From Asticcacaulis sp. (GTDB lineage Bacteria > Pseudomonadota > Alphaproteobacteria > Caulobacterales > Caulobacteraceae), in NCBI GenBank assembly GCA_024707255.1, contig JANQAC010000001.1, positions 1,736,001 through 1,800,000 of the forward strand: 64,000 nucleotides of DNA, read 5' to 3'. The notes under the pieces are model-generated. The model was not told where the DNA came from, did not search any database, and worked only from the letters and a program-made list of their open reading frames with translations. How positions within the stretch are numbered: position 1 is the first letter of the stretch; every line of letters starts with the position of its first letter. Of the stretch, positions 1-8,653 are shown piece after piece. The position numbers and the translations under genes were made by a program.

Positions 1-1
1 C

Positions 2-727
2 GCTCGTGCCGCATTGGGCAAGGCCATCGGCGAGGCCAAGGCAAAGGAAGAGCCGGCCAACACCCAGGTGTCGCTCCTGCGTCCGGATCGTGAAGCCATG
101 TTGATCCGCAAGCTTCTGGCCATGCCGCGTCAGGCCGCCAGCGAGAATGTGGTCGTGCGTATCTGGCGTGAACTGATTTCAGAAAACCTGCGTATTCAAG
201 GGGCCGCCAGTAATGGCGGCCTTCATTTGAATCTAAGCACCGCCGAACACTCCAAGGAGGTGCTGGTGTGGGCGCGCGAACGCTTCGGTTTCGCTCCGAG
301 CTTTGGTTATGTCAATGACGCCACGGCGGCCATACAGGCGGCGCGCGATGTCCGTCATATCTCCGTTTTGAGCCTCGATCCGCGCGGCGGCGCCTGGTGG
401 GCGCGCCTGCTGGCAGAGCCGAAGGTGCGCATTATCGCCGCGCTCCCCGAACTCTCGACAGTCCGGCCGCACGCCGTGGCGCTGGCCGCCATTGCGCCGG
501 AACCAACCGGCGACGACATGACCTTCTGGGTCAGCGATTCCGCCGAACACGAAAACAAGATCATCGAAGCGCTTGGCCAGCGAGGCTTTGCCGCCGAATG
601 GCTTTGCACCGCCCAGGGCTTGAAGCTGTTTGGCCTTATCGGCTATGTGCAGGAACACGATGAGCGGCTGGTGACCAAGACGCTTGGCAGCCTGTCGGGC
701 ATTATCGGCGCTGCACCGCGCATTTAA
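2..727 (+). CDS. Chorismate mutase domain protein, 5' end outside window
   Basis: The reading frame is open to the left edge, so the true start is outside the window and the TTG at position 14 is probably internal. The first visible residues (ARAALGKAIGEAKA, then LLRPDREAMLIRKLL and RIWRELISENLRIQG) fit the helices of an AroQ-type chorismate mutase, which converts chorismate to prephenate for Phe and Tyr synthesis. About 150 residues follow the mutase region. They could be a degenerate prephenate-dehydratase-like domain, but I see no TRF motif of that enzyme, so their role is unknown. The stop lies 6 bases before hisC, which suggests co-transcription with that aminotransferase. I am confident of the mutase domain and unsure about the C-terminal part. 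Confidence 0.75.
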   Translation, partial: ARAALGKAIGEAKAKEEPANTQVSLLRPDREAMLIRKLLAMPRQAASENVVVRIWRELISENLRIQGAASNGGLHLNLSTAEHSKEVLVWARERFGFAPSFGYVNDATAAIQAARDVRHISVLSLDPRGGAWWARLLAEPKVRIIAALPELSTVRPHAVALAAIAPEPTGDDMTFWVSDSAEHENKIIEALGQRGFAAEWLCTAQGLKLFGLIGYVQEHDERLVTKTLGSLSGIIGAAPRI

Positions 728-733
728 AGAGAT

Positions 734-1837
734 ATGGAAATGACCAAGACCGCACCCGCGCCTAAAGCGGGCATACTTGATATCGCCCCCTATGTCGGCG
801 GCAAGTCGAAGATCGAGGGCGTCACTGAGCCGATCAAGTTGTCCTCCAACGAGAATGCGCTGGGCTGCTCGGCGCTGGCCATAGAAGCCTATGAAAAGGC
901 AAAGGAAAAGCTGTTCCGCTATCCCGATGGCCATGCCGCGCCCCTGCGCGCTGCAGTCGCGGAATATCACGGCCTGGAGCCGGAACGCCTGGTCTTCGGC
1001 AATGGTTCGGATGAAGTTTTCGCCCTGCTGAACCAGGTCTATCTCGAAGCCGGCGATAATATCGTCACCGGAGAGCACGGCTTCCTGGCCTATCGCATTT
1101 CGGCGCTCGCCTGTCAGGCCGAGGTGAAGCTGGCTGAGGAGCCGGACCAGCGTATCAGTATCGAAAAGCTGCTCGAACTGGTCGATGACCGGACGAAGAT
1201 CGTCTATATCTCCAATCCGGCCAACCCGACCGGCACCTGGAACACGCCGGAAGAAATCGCTGACCTGCGGGCGCGGCTCGATCCGTCCATCCTGCTGTGT
1301 ATTGATGAAGCCTATGCCGAATTCGTCGACGAACCGACCTGGGAAACGGCATTCCCGATGGCGCGCGGCCTGGATAATATGGTCGTTACGCGCACCTTCT
1401 CGAAAATTCACGGCCTGGCTGGCCTGCGTATCGGCTTCGGCTACTGCCCGGTCGATGTGATCGCCGCTATCGATCGTATCCGTCTGCCATTTAACGCTAA
1501 TCTGCCGGCGCAATATGCCGCCGTGGCCGCCTTGCAGGATACCGTCCATATAGAGGCATCGCGCCAGCAGGTGCTGAACTGGCAGCCGCGCCTGCGCCAG
1601 GCGATTGCCGGCCTGGGCTTCGATATCCGCAAGGGGACGGGCAATTTCGTGCTGGTTTATTTTAAGGATGGCGAGGAAGCGGCGCGCGCCAATGAATTCC
1701 TGATGTCGCAGGGCATCATCATCCGTCATGTCGCCAACTACGGCCTGCCGCAATGTTTGCGCATTACCGTCGGCAAGGACGAGGAAAACCAGGCGGTGAT
1801 CGAAGCTCTGGGGAAATTTGCGGCTTTGAGGTCTTAA
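734..1837 (+). CDS. hisC: Histidinol-phosphate aminotransferase (HisC-type)
   Basis: This 367-residue fold-type I PLP aminotransferase has the usual family length. Visible landmarks are the substrate segment KLSSNENALG near residue 37, the SNPANPTG loop near 160, DEAYAEF near 193, and the PLP-lysine motif TRTFSKIHGLAGLRIGF near 220. The family transfers an amino group to imidazole-acetol phosphate in histidine synthesis. Members placed beside chorismate mutase in alphaproteobacteria often also transaminate aromatic keto acids; that is inference from context. It follows the chorismate mutase after 6 bases. No tyrA follows; a palindromic repeat comes next. Confidence 0.92.
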   Translation: MEMTKTAPAPKAGILDIAPYVGGKSKIEGVTEPIKLSSNENALGCSALAIEAYEKAKEKLFRYPDGHAAPLRAAVAEYHGLEPERLVFGNGSDEVFALLNQVYLEAGDNIVTGEHGFLAYRISALACQAEVKLAEEPDQRISIEKLLELVDDRTKIVYISNPANPTGTWNTPEEIADLRARLDPSILLCIDEAYAEFVDEPTWETAFPMARGLDNMVVTRTFSKIHGLAGLRIGFGYCPVDVIAAIDRIRLPFNANLPAQYAAVAALQDTVHIEASRQQVLNWQPRLRQAIAGLGFDIRKGTGNFVLVYFKDGEEAARANEFLMSQGIIIRHVANYGLPQCLRITVGKDEENQAVIEALGKFAALRS

Positions 1838-1843
1838 AGCGAA

Positions 1844-1901
1844 ACCACGAATGTACACGAATAAGCACGAATATTAGTGTTTATTCGTGTACATTCGTGG
1901 T
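1844..1901. repeat. REP-like palindrome with 21-bp perfect arms
   Basis: The arms 1844-1864 and 1881-1901 are exact reverse complements, separated by a 16-base loop. The left arm and loop carry CACGAAT three times at exact 10-bp spacing (1846, 1856, 1866). The right side carries ATTAGTG, ATTCGTG and ATTCGTG at 1873, 1883 and 1893. The element starts 6 bases after the hisC stop. Its composition differs from flanking coding DNA and resembles dispersed CACGAAT-type palindromes of other proteobacteria. It has no T-run, so a repeat is more likely than an intrinsic terminator. Confidence 0.8.
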
Positions 1902-1994
1902 CCCAAACCTGCTTTTGCACCTATTTGACGCATCGTTTGCCGCAATGTGCCATGCTATCTATATTGCTGACACGCTCACAGCCGAAGTTTCCCC

Positions 1995-3095
1995 ATGCCT
2001 GACCAATCCGCCCCTGCCGCCAATACAAAGATCGTCTTCGGACAGGGTTTCCTGAAGGACTGCTGGTGGTTTGCCGCGCTTTCGGGCGATCTGGTAGCCG
2101 GCAAGCTGCAACGCTATGTCATACTGGGTGAACCGGTCCTGCTGGCGCGTGACCTTGATGGCCGCGCCTATGCCATGCGCGATATCTGTCCGCACCGTGC
2201 GGCGCCGCTTTCCGCCGGCGAGATGATCCGTGATGGCAGGGGCGGGGCCTGTGTTGTCCAGTGCTGCTATCACGGCTGGACCTTCGATACCGAAGGCACC
2301 TGCAAGAGCATCCCGTCGCTCACTGCCGATCAGCCGATGGATGTCGAGAAGATCAAGGTGCGGTCTTACGAAATCCGCGAACAGCAGGGCATAATCTGGA
2401 TCTATATCACTGCCGATCCGCGTCGCCCGACCGCGCCCGATCACGAACCGCCGATCCTGCCGGGCGTGGTGGGTGGGAAGCCCATAATCGTCGAGACCAT
2501 GGATTTCGACAGCCATATCGATCACGCTGTCGTTGGCCTGATGGACCCGGCGCATGGCCCTTATGTGCATCAGCAATGGTGGTGGCGGTCGGCCAAGAAA
2601 CAACTTTCCAAGATCAAGCAATTCGAGCCACGAGAATACGGCTTCTCGATGGTGCGCCACGCCCCGTCTTCCAACAGCCGCGCCTACAAGATCCTCGGCG
2701 GCGCGCCGGCCACCGAGATTACCTTCCGCCTGCCGGGCATTCGCTATGAGCATATCGAGATCGGCACCCAGCAAGTTCTCGGCCTGACCTGCCTGACCCC
2801 GATCGATGAAAATACGAGCCGCATCACCCAGATTTTCTGGTCTGACCACGGCCTGTTCCGTTTTATCGCGCCGCTCTTTCGCTATGGCGCCAAGGCGTTC
2901 CTCAAGCAGGACGGGGACATGGTCAATCTTCAGAACGAGGGACTGAAATATGATCCGGCCCTGATCTGGATCGACGATGCCGACACCCAGGCCAAATGGT
3001 ATCAGCAACTCAAAAGGGAATGGATGCAGGCACGCGCCGAGAAGCGGCCCTTCGCCAATCCGGTAAAGCCGACGACCCTGAAGTGGACGAGCTAA
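1995..3095 (+). CDS. Rieske [2Fe-2S] aromatic-ring-hydroxylating oxygenase, alpha-subunit type
   Basis: The 366-residue protein has a complete N-terminal Rieske cluster site, CPHRA near residue 65 and CCYHGW near residue 90, in the C-x-H ... C-x2-H arrangement. The catalytic domain shows D-HAVVGLMDPAHGPYVH at about residues 176-191, matching the mononuclear iron site with two spaced histidines. Such enzymes hydroxylate or O-demethylate aromatic or cyclic substrates with electrons from a separate reductase, and no reductase gene is adjacent. The substrate cannot be told from sequence. It is a single gene followed by a strong hairpin, convergent with a TetR gene that may or may not regulate it. 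Confidence 0.85.
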   Translation: MPDQSAPAANTKIVFGQGFLKDCWWFAALSGDLVAGKLQRYVILGEPVLLARDLDGRAYAMRDICPHRAAPLSAGEMIRDGRGGACVVQCCYHGWTFDTEGTCKSIPSLTADQPMDVEKIKVRSYEIREQQGIIWIYITADPRRPTAPDHEPPILPGVVGGKPIIVETMDFDSHIDHAVVGLMDPAHGPYVHQQWWWRSAKKQLSKIKQFEPREYGFSMVRHAPSSNSRAYKILGGAPATEITFRLPGIRYEHIEIGTQQVLGLTCLTPIDENTSRITQIFWSDHGLFRFIAPLFRYGAKAFLKQDGDMVNLQNEGLKYDPALIWIDDADTQAKWYQQLKREWMQARAEKRPFANPVKPTTLKWTS

Positions 3096-3137
3096 ACAAA
3101 AAGCCTTCAATCGGATGATTGAAGGCTTTTTTGTTTA
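3094..3137. terminator. Bidirectional intrinsic terminator
   Basis: An A-rich arm ending in GCCTTCAAT pairs with ATTGAAGGC followed by six T, with a CGGATG loop. It sits between the convergent oxygenase and TetR genes and has A/T tracts on both sides, so it can serve both. Confidence 0.88.
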
Positions 3138-3153
3138 GCTGTGAAACTTAAGT

Positions 3154-3837
3154 TTAAGCCGCTTTCAATCCGGCGACGACCAGTGCGACCTGAGCATTCA
3201 GGCTTTTGGCCAGCCTGTCCATGTCGAAAGCGCCGCTGTCATCGCTGCCCTGATAGGCACGGCGAAGATTGGCGAGGCACAGGTCTTCCAGCACCTCGGC
3301 CGCGCATTCGACGCTGACGGACTGCGGCACTTCATTGCGCGCCTGCGCCGACTTCAATGTATCGAGAAGGACGAAGCGGATCAGGTCGCTCATCTGCCCG
3401 ACCTGATTGACCGGGGTCTGGCCCTGGCTCCATTTCATCACGAAGGCGGAGAGCACGATGCGGGCATTATGCTGGGTGGCCTCATAGCCGCGCATCAGTT
3501 GCGTATGCAGGCGGCTGACCAGGTCGAGCTTTTCGTCAAGCGCATCGCGCATGGTGCGGATCACGCGATTGTTTTCGCTTTCCAGCACGGTCAGGAAAAT
3601 TTCGTTCTTGTCCGCGAAGTTGGCGAACAGGGCGCCGGTGGAAAGGCCGGCGGCGCGGGCGATATCGCGCAGGGTGGCCGCTTCGAAGCCGCGCTCACGA
3701 AAAAGGGTCGCCGCCGACTCAAGAATCTTCAGGCGGTTACGTTCTTTCGACTTGGCGCGATTGCCGGCCGGAACGGGTTTATCGCTGGCGATGGCAGTCT
3801 CACTCACAGGGTCGGTGGCATGGTGGGGATCGTACAT
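3154..3837 (-). CDS. TetR/AcrR family transcriptional regulator
   Basis: The 227-residue protein has a TetR-type helix-turn-helix at about residues 33-80 (ILESAATLFRERGFEAATLR, then AARAAGLSTGALFANFADK). It is followed by an all-helical ligand domain ending near KSLNAQVALVVAGLKAA. The first 28 residues are a disordered leader, so the start could be further in. It is convergent with the Rieske oxygenase and divergent from the HIG1-type protein. The region upstream contains GAAGTTTACCTTC, a possible small operator, but the support is weak. The ligand is unknown. Confidence 0.85.
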   Translation of the reverse strand: MYDPHHATDPVSETAIASDKPVPAGNRAKSKERNRLKILESAATLFRERGFEAATLRDIARAAGLSTGALFANFADKNEIFLTVLESENNRVIRTMRDALDEKLDLVSRLHTQLMRGYEATQHNARIVLSAFVMKWSQGQTPVNQVGQMSDLIRFVLLDTLKSAQARNEVPQSVSVECAAEVLEDLCLANLRRAYQGSDDSGAFDMDRLAKSLNAQVALVVAGLKAA

Positions 3838-4065
3838 AACGCGTTACTCGCACACAAAAATGAAGTTTACCTTCGGGGAAGAATTTTCGTCGGATTTGCC
3901 CTATTTAGTATGGCCATCTGCCTATTACAAGGATGACGCCGTTATTCCGTGCGTCACTTTTCAATACGCACAGGAACAGCGGATTCAACGCGCGGCATCA
4001 GAAAATCCGTCGCTATCCCAGGATAAATAACTCGACTTTTGGCTATAAAAAGGCGATTTTGTCAC

Positions 4066-4269
4066 ATGACCAAAATACTTTTCTATCTGGCGCTTCTCGC
4101 CATGTTTGCCGTGCTTGTGGTGCTGGGCGCCGGCATATTCAGTCTCGTGCGTGGCGGCACTTTCCGCGAGAACTGGTCGAACAAGCTGATGCGCCTGCGC
4201 GTGCTGTTCCAGGCCATCGCCATTGTGTTGTTAGTCATCCTTGCCTGGGCGATGCACCATTCTTCTTAA
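4066..4269 (+). CDS. HIG1-type twin-transmembrane protein
   Basis: The start is placed at 4066 (MTKILFYLALLAM), giving 67 residues; an upstream in-frame ATG at 4039 would add nine charged residues. Two membrane helices (residues 4-25 and 42-62) flank a short polar loop, SLVRGGTFRENWSNKLMRLR, the pattern of the hypoxia-induced/HIG1 small membrane family. Related proteins associate with respiratory complexes, but that role is not visible here. The gene lies 112 bases upstream of the cobalamin adenosyltransferase in the same direction. Confidence 0.72.
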   Translation: MTKILFYLALLAMFAVLVVLGAGIFSLVRGGTFRENWSNKLMRLRVLFQAIAIVLLVILAWAMHHSS

Positions 4270-4381
4270 TCGCTTAAGCGCCGGACTAGGCGTCCCCCAA
4301 GGCTCCTCGCACCGGCTCGGGCGGGTCATGTTTATTTAAGAGCTTGGGCCCCTGCCGAACCATAACTACTTTGGAATTTAG

Positions 4382-4948
4382 ATGGTCAAGCTCAACAAGA
4401 TCTACACCCGCACCGGTGACGACGGCACTACCGGCCTGGCCGACGGATCGCGCCGGCCAAAGCACGATCTGCGCCTGGTCGCCATCGGCAGCGTCGATGA
4501 AGCCAATGCAGCCCTGGGACTGGTGCGGCTGAACAGCGCAGGCGATCCTGCGCTGGATGCCTTGCTGGCGTGTATTCAGAACGAATTGTTCGATCTCGGC
4601 GCCGACCTGGCCACGCCATCAGATGATGTCTCGTGGACGCCGCTGCGCATCAAAGCGCATCAGGTCTTGGCGCTTGAAGCGGCGCTTGATGCCTATAATG
4701 AACCGATCGCGCCCCTGACCTCCTTCATTTTGCCGGCGGGATCGGCCTTGAGCGCCCATCTGCATCTGGCGCGCACCGTGGCGCGGCGCGCCGAGCGCGA
4801 TGCCGTTGCCCTGGCCCGGATCGATGGCGAAGCGGTCAATCCGGAGGCATTGAAATACCTCAACCGTTTGTCCGACCTGTTGTTTGTGTTGGCGCGTCAT
4901 GCTAACGATCAGGGCCGTGCCGACGTTTTGTGGGTGCCGTCGAAATAG
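4382..4948 (+). CDS. ATP:cob(I)alamin adenosyltransferase, PduO type
   Basis: The 188-residue protein has the PduO-family signatures: TRTGDDGTTGL at the N-terminus (ATP-binding), GSVDEANAALG near residue 39, FILPAGS near 119, RTVARRAERDA near 133, and YLNRLSDLLFVLAR near 160. The family adenosylates cobalamin, making the cofactor for methylmalonyl-CoA mutase and other enzymes. The usual FILPGG glycine is alanine here, a conservative change. A lipoprotein gene starts 13 bases downstream, so they may be co-transcribed. Confidence 0.92.
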   Translation: MVKLNKIYTRTGDDGTTGLADGSRRPKHDLRLVAIGSVDEANAALGLVRLNSAGDPALDALLACIQNELFDLGADLATPSDDVSWTPLRIKAHQVLALEAALDAYNEPIAPLTSFILPAGSALSAHLHLARTVARRAERDAVALARIDGEAVNPEALKYLNRLSDLLFVLARHANDQGRADVLWVPSK

Positions 4949-4961
4949 CCGCCGCGAGAGT

Positions 4962-5468
4962 ATGATGATGTCGAAAACCTTTACCGCCATTGCGCTTGCC
5001 CTGCCTTGTTTGCTGCTGACGCAATGCGATGCCGTCGAGAAGGCGGCCGGCAGGAGCAATGCGGAAAATCCGGCGGTGGCTTTCGACGTAGCGATTGAAA
5101 TGACCCCGGCCGCCGCGGCGCGCTTCAAGGCGACCGGCGATACCCTGGTGGTGGATGTCGCCTATTACGGCTACCCGACCGAGGCCGCGCGACCGAAAGC
5201 CAACGGCCTGCATCAGATCGACCTGGGGCAGGAGCGGGTGGGCGTGCTGCCCAATGTGGCGAAGGTGCATATGCCCGGCGGCGGCCTCAATCAGAAGGGC
5301 CTGGCCGATATTGTCGATGGGGATGTCATGGTGCTGGTCGATGGGTACAGCATCACGCCAGCCAGCAACGAGGACAACCAGGTCCGGTGCAGCTATTACC
5401 GCGACCGGCTGGAAATGGCGCGCAGCAAGCCGCCCGTCCTGAAGTGCGATATTCCCGCGAACGACTGA
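4962..5468 (+). CDS. Predicted lipoprotein of unknown function
   Basis: The start at 4962 is the first of three consecutive ATG-type codons (ATGATGATGTCG); an earlier in-frame start would overlap the adenosyltransferase. Residues 3-21 form a signal peptide ending in the lipobox LLTQC. The mature 150-residue part contains VVDVAYYGYP, a GVLPNVAKVH strand and two further cysteines near the C-terminus (RCSYY, LKCDI), possibly a disulfide. I do not recognise the family. It is followed end-to-end by a convergent small membrane protein. Confidence 0.7.
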   Translation: MMMSKTFTAIALALPCLLLTQCDAVEKAAGRSNAENPAVAFDVAIEMTPAAAARFKATGDTLVVDVAYYGYPTEAARPKANGLHQIDLGQERVGVLPNVAKVHMPGGGLNQKGLADIVDGDVMVLVDGYSITPASNEDNQVRCSYYRDRLEMARSKPPVLKCDIPAND

Positions 5469-5759
5469 TTATTTCGAGGCGGCGCTGCTGACCGCACCAT
5501 TTACCGCTCTGGCGTTGCTCGCCTTCAGCGCATCGTCATGATAATCGATGGTGGCTTTTTCGCCGTCTTTGCGGCCGGTGATGGTCGAAAGGGCGATGGG
5601 TGCATAGCACTTGTGCGCCTTCCAGGAATACCAGCCCTGGGCGCTCTCGCACTTCTTCTTCGGAATGTCGTAGAGCCAGCCATAGCCGACAATGCCCGCG
5701 CTGCACAAACCGAGCATGATGATGAAGACGTATTTCAGTTTGCCGATCTGGCTGGGCAT
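5469..5759 (-). CDS. Small single-pass membrane protein of unknown function
   Basis: The 96-residue protein has one N-terminal membrane helix (YVFIIMLGLCSAGIVGYGWLY, residues 10-30), then a soluble tail with CESAQGWYSWKAHKCYAPIAL, a pair of cysteines around a tryptophan that looks like a small disulfide loop. The stop codon directly abuts the stop of the convergent lipoprotein gene. Its start lies 26 bases from a LiuR-like palindrome. No family was recognised. Confidence 0.6.
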   Translation of the reverse strand: MPSQIGKLKYVFIIMLGLCSAGIVGYGWLYDIPKKKCESAQGWYSWKAHKCYAPIALSTITGRKDGEKATIDYHDDALKASNARAVNGAVSSAASK

Positions 5760-5784
5760 GGGCAGGGTTTTCCGAAGGCGTAAC

Positions 5785-5800
5785 TTGACGTGAACGTAAA
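5785..5800. promoter_or_regulatory. LiuR-like operator upstream of etfBA
   Basis: The sequence TTGACGTGAACGTAAA is a 7-2-7 inverted repeat with one mismatch. It closely matches the known MerR-family LiuR operator pattern (TTnACGTnnACGTnAA), whose regulon in proteobacteria covers branched-chain amino acid and acyl-CoA breakdown, sometimes including etf genes. It lies between a small membrane protein gene and etfB, about 180 bases before etfB. The assignment is by pattern only. Confidence 0.5.
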
Positions 5801-5848
5801 CATGTGGTTATTCCTTTATGCGCCAATAATGATGATGGGGCAATGGAA

Positions 5849-5892
5849 AACGTCCGCTAAAATACCAAACAGGAATTGACTTTGCGGACGTT
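5849..5892. other. 9-bp inverted repeat in the etfB leader
   Basis: AACGTCCGC (5849-5857) is perfectly repeated inverted as GCGGACGTT (5884-5892), with 26 bases between. The spacer includes TTGACT at 5876, a possible -35. It could be a second operator pair or a leader hairpin for etfBA; no protein can be assigned. Confidence 0.35.
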
Positions 5893-5978
5893 GGTCGTCA
5901 TGTGAAGCCCCATATGAATCCCCTGGCCGACATGCCCGGCAAAGGCATCAGGAAACGAACTGAAAAAGGTTAGAAGCC

Positions 5979-6725
5979 ATGAAGATTTTGGTCCCCGTCA
6001 AGCGGGTGCTGGATTACAACGTCAAGGTCCGGGTCAAGTCCGACCAGTCGGGCGTCGATCTGGCGAACGTCAAGATGTCGATGAACCCGTTCGATGAAAT
6101 CGCCGTCGAGGAAGCCACCCGCCTGAAGGAAAAGGGCGTGGCCACCGAGATCGTCGCCGTCTCGATCGGGCCGGCCCAGGCGAAGGATACCATCATCACG
6201 GCGCTGACCATCGGCGCCGATCGCGGCATCCTGATCCAGACCGACCAGGACGTTGAGCCGCTGGCTGTGGCCAAGCTGCTGAAAGCCGTGGCCGAGGCCG
6301 AAAAGCCCGACCTGATCATCATGGGCAAGCAGGCGATCGATGGCGATAACAACGCCACGGGCCAGATGCTTTCCACTTTGCTCGATTGGCCGCAGGCCAC
6401 CTTCGCCTCGAAGGTGGTCATCGAGAACGGCGAGGCTCAGGTCACCCGTGAAGTCGATGGCGGTCTGCAAACCCTCGGCGTCAAGTTGCCGGCGGTTATC
6501 ACTACCGACCTGCGCCTGAATGAGCCGCGCTATGCCTCCCTGCCCAACATCATGAAGGCGAAGAAGAAGCCGCTGGAAACCAAGACCGTTGCCGATTACG
6601 GCGTCGATGTCACGCCGCGCCTGAAAGTTCTGAAAGTGACCGAACCACCGAAGCGTTCGGCGGGTAAAAAGGTGGCCGATGCCGCCGAACTGGTCGCCAA
6701 CCTCAAGTCCGCAGGAGTTCTCTAA
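5979..6725 (+). CDS. etfB: Electron transfer flavoprotein beta subunit
   Basis: The 248-residue protein is full length, beginning [20 protein letters not shown]. It shows the family features [18 protein letters not shown] near residue 34 and [20 protein letters not shown] near 108, and ends with the AMP-binding-type tail seen in EtfB. Together with EtfA it accepts electrons from acyl-CoA and other dehydrogenases and passes them to ETF-ubiquinone oxidoreductase. It is followed directly by etfA, and 3-hydroxybutyryl-CoA dehydrogenase comes next, consistent with fatty-acid or butyryl-CoA oxidation. Confidence 0.96.
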   Translation: MKILVPVKRVLDYNVKVRVKSDQSGVDLANVKMSMNPFDEIAVEEATRLKEKGVATEIVAVSIGPAQAKDTIITALTIGADRGILIQTDQDVEPLAVAKLLKAVAEAEKPDLIIMGKQAIDGDNNATGQMLSTLLDWPQATFASKVVIENGEAQVTREVDGGLQTLGVKLPAVITTDLRLNEPRYASLPNIMKAKKKPLETKTVADYGVDVTPRLKVLKVTEPPKRSAGKKVADAAELVANLKSAGVL

Positions 6726-7658
6726 ATGGCCGCTCTCGTTATTGCCGATCATGACGGCGTCCATCTGCGCGACACCACGCACAAGACCGTAACCGCCGCG
6801 CTTTCCCTGTCTTCGGATGTCGATGTGCTGGTCTATGGCGAAGGCGTGAAAGCTGTCGCTGATGCGGCTGCCAAAATCGCTGGCGTCCGCAAGGTGCTGG
6901 TCGCTGAATCCGCCGACCTGAAGCAGGATATTGCCGAAGATGTCGCCGCGCTCATCACCGGCCTCGCCGCCAATTATGATGCGGTCGCCATTCCGGCCTC
7001 GGCGTCGGGTAAAAACTTTGCGCCGCGTATCGCCGCCTCGCTTGACGTCTCGTTGCTGTCGGACGTGATGGAAGTGGTAGATGGCTCGACCTTTGTGCGC
7101 CCGATCTATGCCGGCAACGCGCTGGAAACCGTCCAGACCTCGGAAGCCAAGAAGGTCCTGACCGTCCGCACCACGGCCTTCAAGGCGTCGGCTGAAGGTG
7201 GTTCGGCTTCGGTCGAGACCATCACTGCGCCTGCCGCCAAGGCCGGCACGCGCTTTATCTCGGAAGAGAAGGTCACCTCGGATCGCCCGGAACTGGGCGC
7301 CGCGAAGATCATCGTTTCCGGTGGTCGCGCGCTCGGTTCGAAAGAAGAGTTCGACGCCGTGATCGATCCGCTGGCTGATAAGCTGGGCGCCGCCGTCGGC
7401 GCCAGCAGAGCCGCCGTCGATGCCGGCTATGCCCCGAACGACTACCAGGTCGGCCAGACCGGCAAGGTGGTGGCGCCGGAGCTTTACATTGCCGTCGGTA
7501 TTTCGGGGGCCATCCAGCACCTGGCCGGCATGAAGGACTCCAAAGTGATCGTCGCCATCAACAAGGATCCCGAAGCACCGATCTTTTCGGTGGCTGATTA
7601 CGGCCTGGTGGCGGATTACAAGACCGCCGTGCCCGACCTGATGAAGGCCCTGGGCTAA
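6726..7658 (+). CDS. etfA: Electron transfer flavoprotein alpha subunit
   Basis: The 310-residue protein begins on the base after the etfB stop codon. The N-terminal domain (residues 1-185) is followed by the FAD-binding domain with [15 protein letters not shown] near 198, [22 protein letters not shown] near 222, and [21 protein letters not shown] near 252, all EtfA signatures. It carries FAD and forms a heterodimer with EtfB. An intrinsic terminator follows 10 bases after the stop. Confidence 0.96.
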   Translation: MAALVIADHDGVHLRDTTHKTVTAALSLSSDVDVLVYGEGVKAVADAAAKIAGVRKVLVAESADLKQDIAEDVAALITGLAANYDAVAIPASASGKNFAPRIAASLDVSLLSDVMEVVDGSTFVRPIYAGNALETVQTSEAKKVLTVRTTAFKASAEGGSASVETITAPAAKAGTRFISEEKVTSDRPELGAAKIIVSGGRALGSKEEFDAVIDPLADKLGAAVGASRAAVDAGYAPNDYQVGQTGKVVAPELYIAVGISGAIQHLAGMKDSKVIVAINKDPEAPIFSVADYGLVADYKTAVPDLMKALG

Positions 7659-7667
7659 GCTGATTTA

Positions 7668-7704
7668 GTCCCTCCCCGAACCGTCGGGGAGGGACAATTT
7701 TTTC
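7668..7704 (+). terminator. Intrinsic terminator after etfBA
   Basis: GTCCCTCCCCGA pairs perfectly with TCGGGGAGGGAC across a 4-base loop, followed by AATTTTTT. The inner CCTCCCC/GGGGAGG core is the same as in the dispersed element found at three other places in this window. Confidence 0.88.
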
Positions 7705-7774
7705 ACGGCTATTGCCTTGCCGCAAGGCGCGCTTTATCTCCGTAACAAGATACAAATTCTACAAGGCGGACAGC

Positions 7775-8653
7775 ATGACCACGATCAGGACCGTAGGCAT
7801 TATCGGCGCAGGCCAGATGGGGGCGGGGATCGCCCAAGTCTGCGCGCAGGGCGGTTATGAGGTCGTGCTGTATGATGCCTCGGCCGACGCCGTGAAAGCC
7901 GCCGTGGGGCGTATTGAAAAGGGCCTCAGCCGCCTGGTCGAAAAGGAAGCGATCACGACTGAGCAGGCGACGGATGCCCTGAAGAAACTGATGCCGGCGG
8001 CGTCCGTTTCGGAACTGAAGGATTGCGACCTGGTCATTGAGGCCGCCACCGAAAAGGAAGAGGTCAAGAACGCCATCTTCCGGTCGGTGTGCGAGCATCT
8101 GAAACCTGAAGCGCTTCTGGCCTCCAACACCTCGTCCATCTCGATTACGCGCCTGGCTGCCGCCACCGATCGCCCCGGCAAGTTCATCGGCCTGCATTTC
8201 ATGAATCCAGTGCCGATCATGAAGCTGGTCGAAATCATCCGGGGCATTGCCACCGACGCCGCGACCTACGAAACGGCGGTCGCCTTTGCTCAGTCGCTTG
8301 GCAAGATCACCGCCAATTCCGAAGATTTCCCGGCCTTTATCGTCAACCGCATCCTGATCCCGATGATCAACGAAGCCATCTACACGCTCTATGAAGGCGT
8401 CGGCACGGTCGAGGCCATCGATACCGGCATGAAGCTGGGCACCAACCACCCGATGGGACCGCTGGAGTTGGCCGATTTCATCGGTCTCGATACGGTGCTG
8501 GCCATCATGAACGTGCTTTATGAAGGTCTGTCGGATTCGAAATATCGTCCGTGCCCGCTGCTGGTCAAATATGTCGAGGCCGGCTGGTATGGCCGCAAGA
8601 CGGGCCGCGGCTTCTACGATTATCGCGGCGAAAAGCCGGTCCCGACGCGCTAG
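7775..8653 (+). CDS. 3-hydroxybutyryl-CoA dehydrogenase
   Basis: The start at 7775 is chosen because AAGGCGGA lies 4 bases upstream and the protein then begins at the NAD-binding strand [20 protein letters not shown]. At 292 residues it has the family length. Further signatures are [13 protein letters not shown] near 114, [19 protein letters not shown] near 133, and the C-terminal domain motif [17 protein letters not shown] near 223 (here TNHPMGP). The catalytic histidine falls in LHFMNPV. It oxidises (S)-3-hydroxyacyl-CoA to acetoacetyl-CoA, as PaaH/Hbd-type enzymes do. The placement after etfBA supports a role in acyl-CoA metabolism. Confidence 0.92.
   Translation: MTTIRTVGIIGAGQMGAGIAQVCAQGGYEVVLYDASADAVKAAVGRIEKGLSRLVEKEAITTEQATDALKKLMPAASVSELKDCDLVIEAATEKEEVKNAIFRSVCEHLKPEALLASNTSSISITRLAAATDRPGKFIGLHFMNPVPIMKLVEIIRGIATDAATYETAVAFAQSLGKITANSEDFPAFIVNRILIPMINEAIYTLYEGVGTVEAIDTGMKLGTNHPMGPLELADFIGLDTVLAIMNVLYEGLSDSKYRPCPLLVKYVEAGWYGRKTGRGFYDYRGEKPVPTR

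Noticed and set aside
233..1858. Long minus-strand open frame opposite chorismate mutase and hisC
   Set aside because: It lies antisense to well-supported genes, has no family motif and is rich in Arg, Gln, His and Asp, as expected from the complement of GC-biased codons.
3551..4030. Plus-strand frame across the TetR start and the following intergenic region
   Set aside because: It overlaps the TetR helix-turn-helix coding region on the other strand and has no motif or ribosome site.
5970..7520. 516-codon minus-strand frame opposite etfBA
   Set aside because: Antisense shadow; etfB and etfA are unambiguous on the plus strand.
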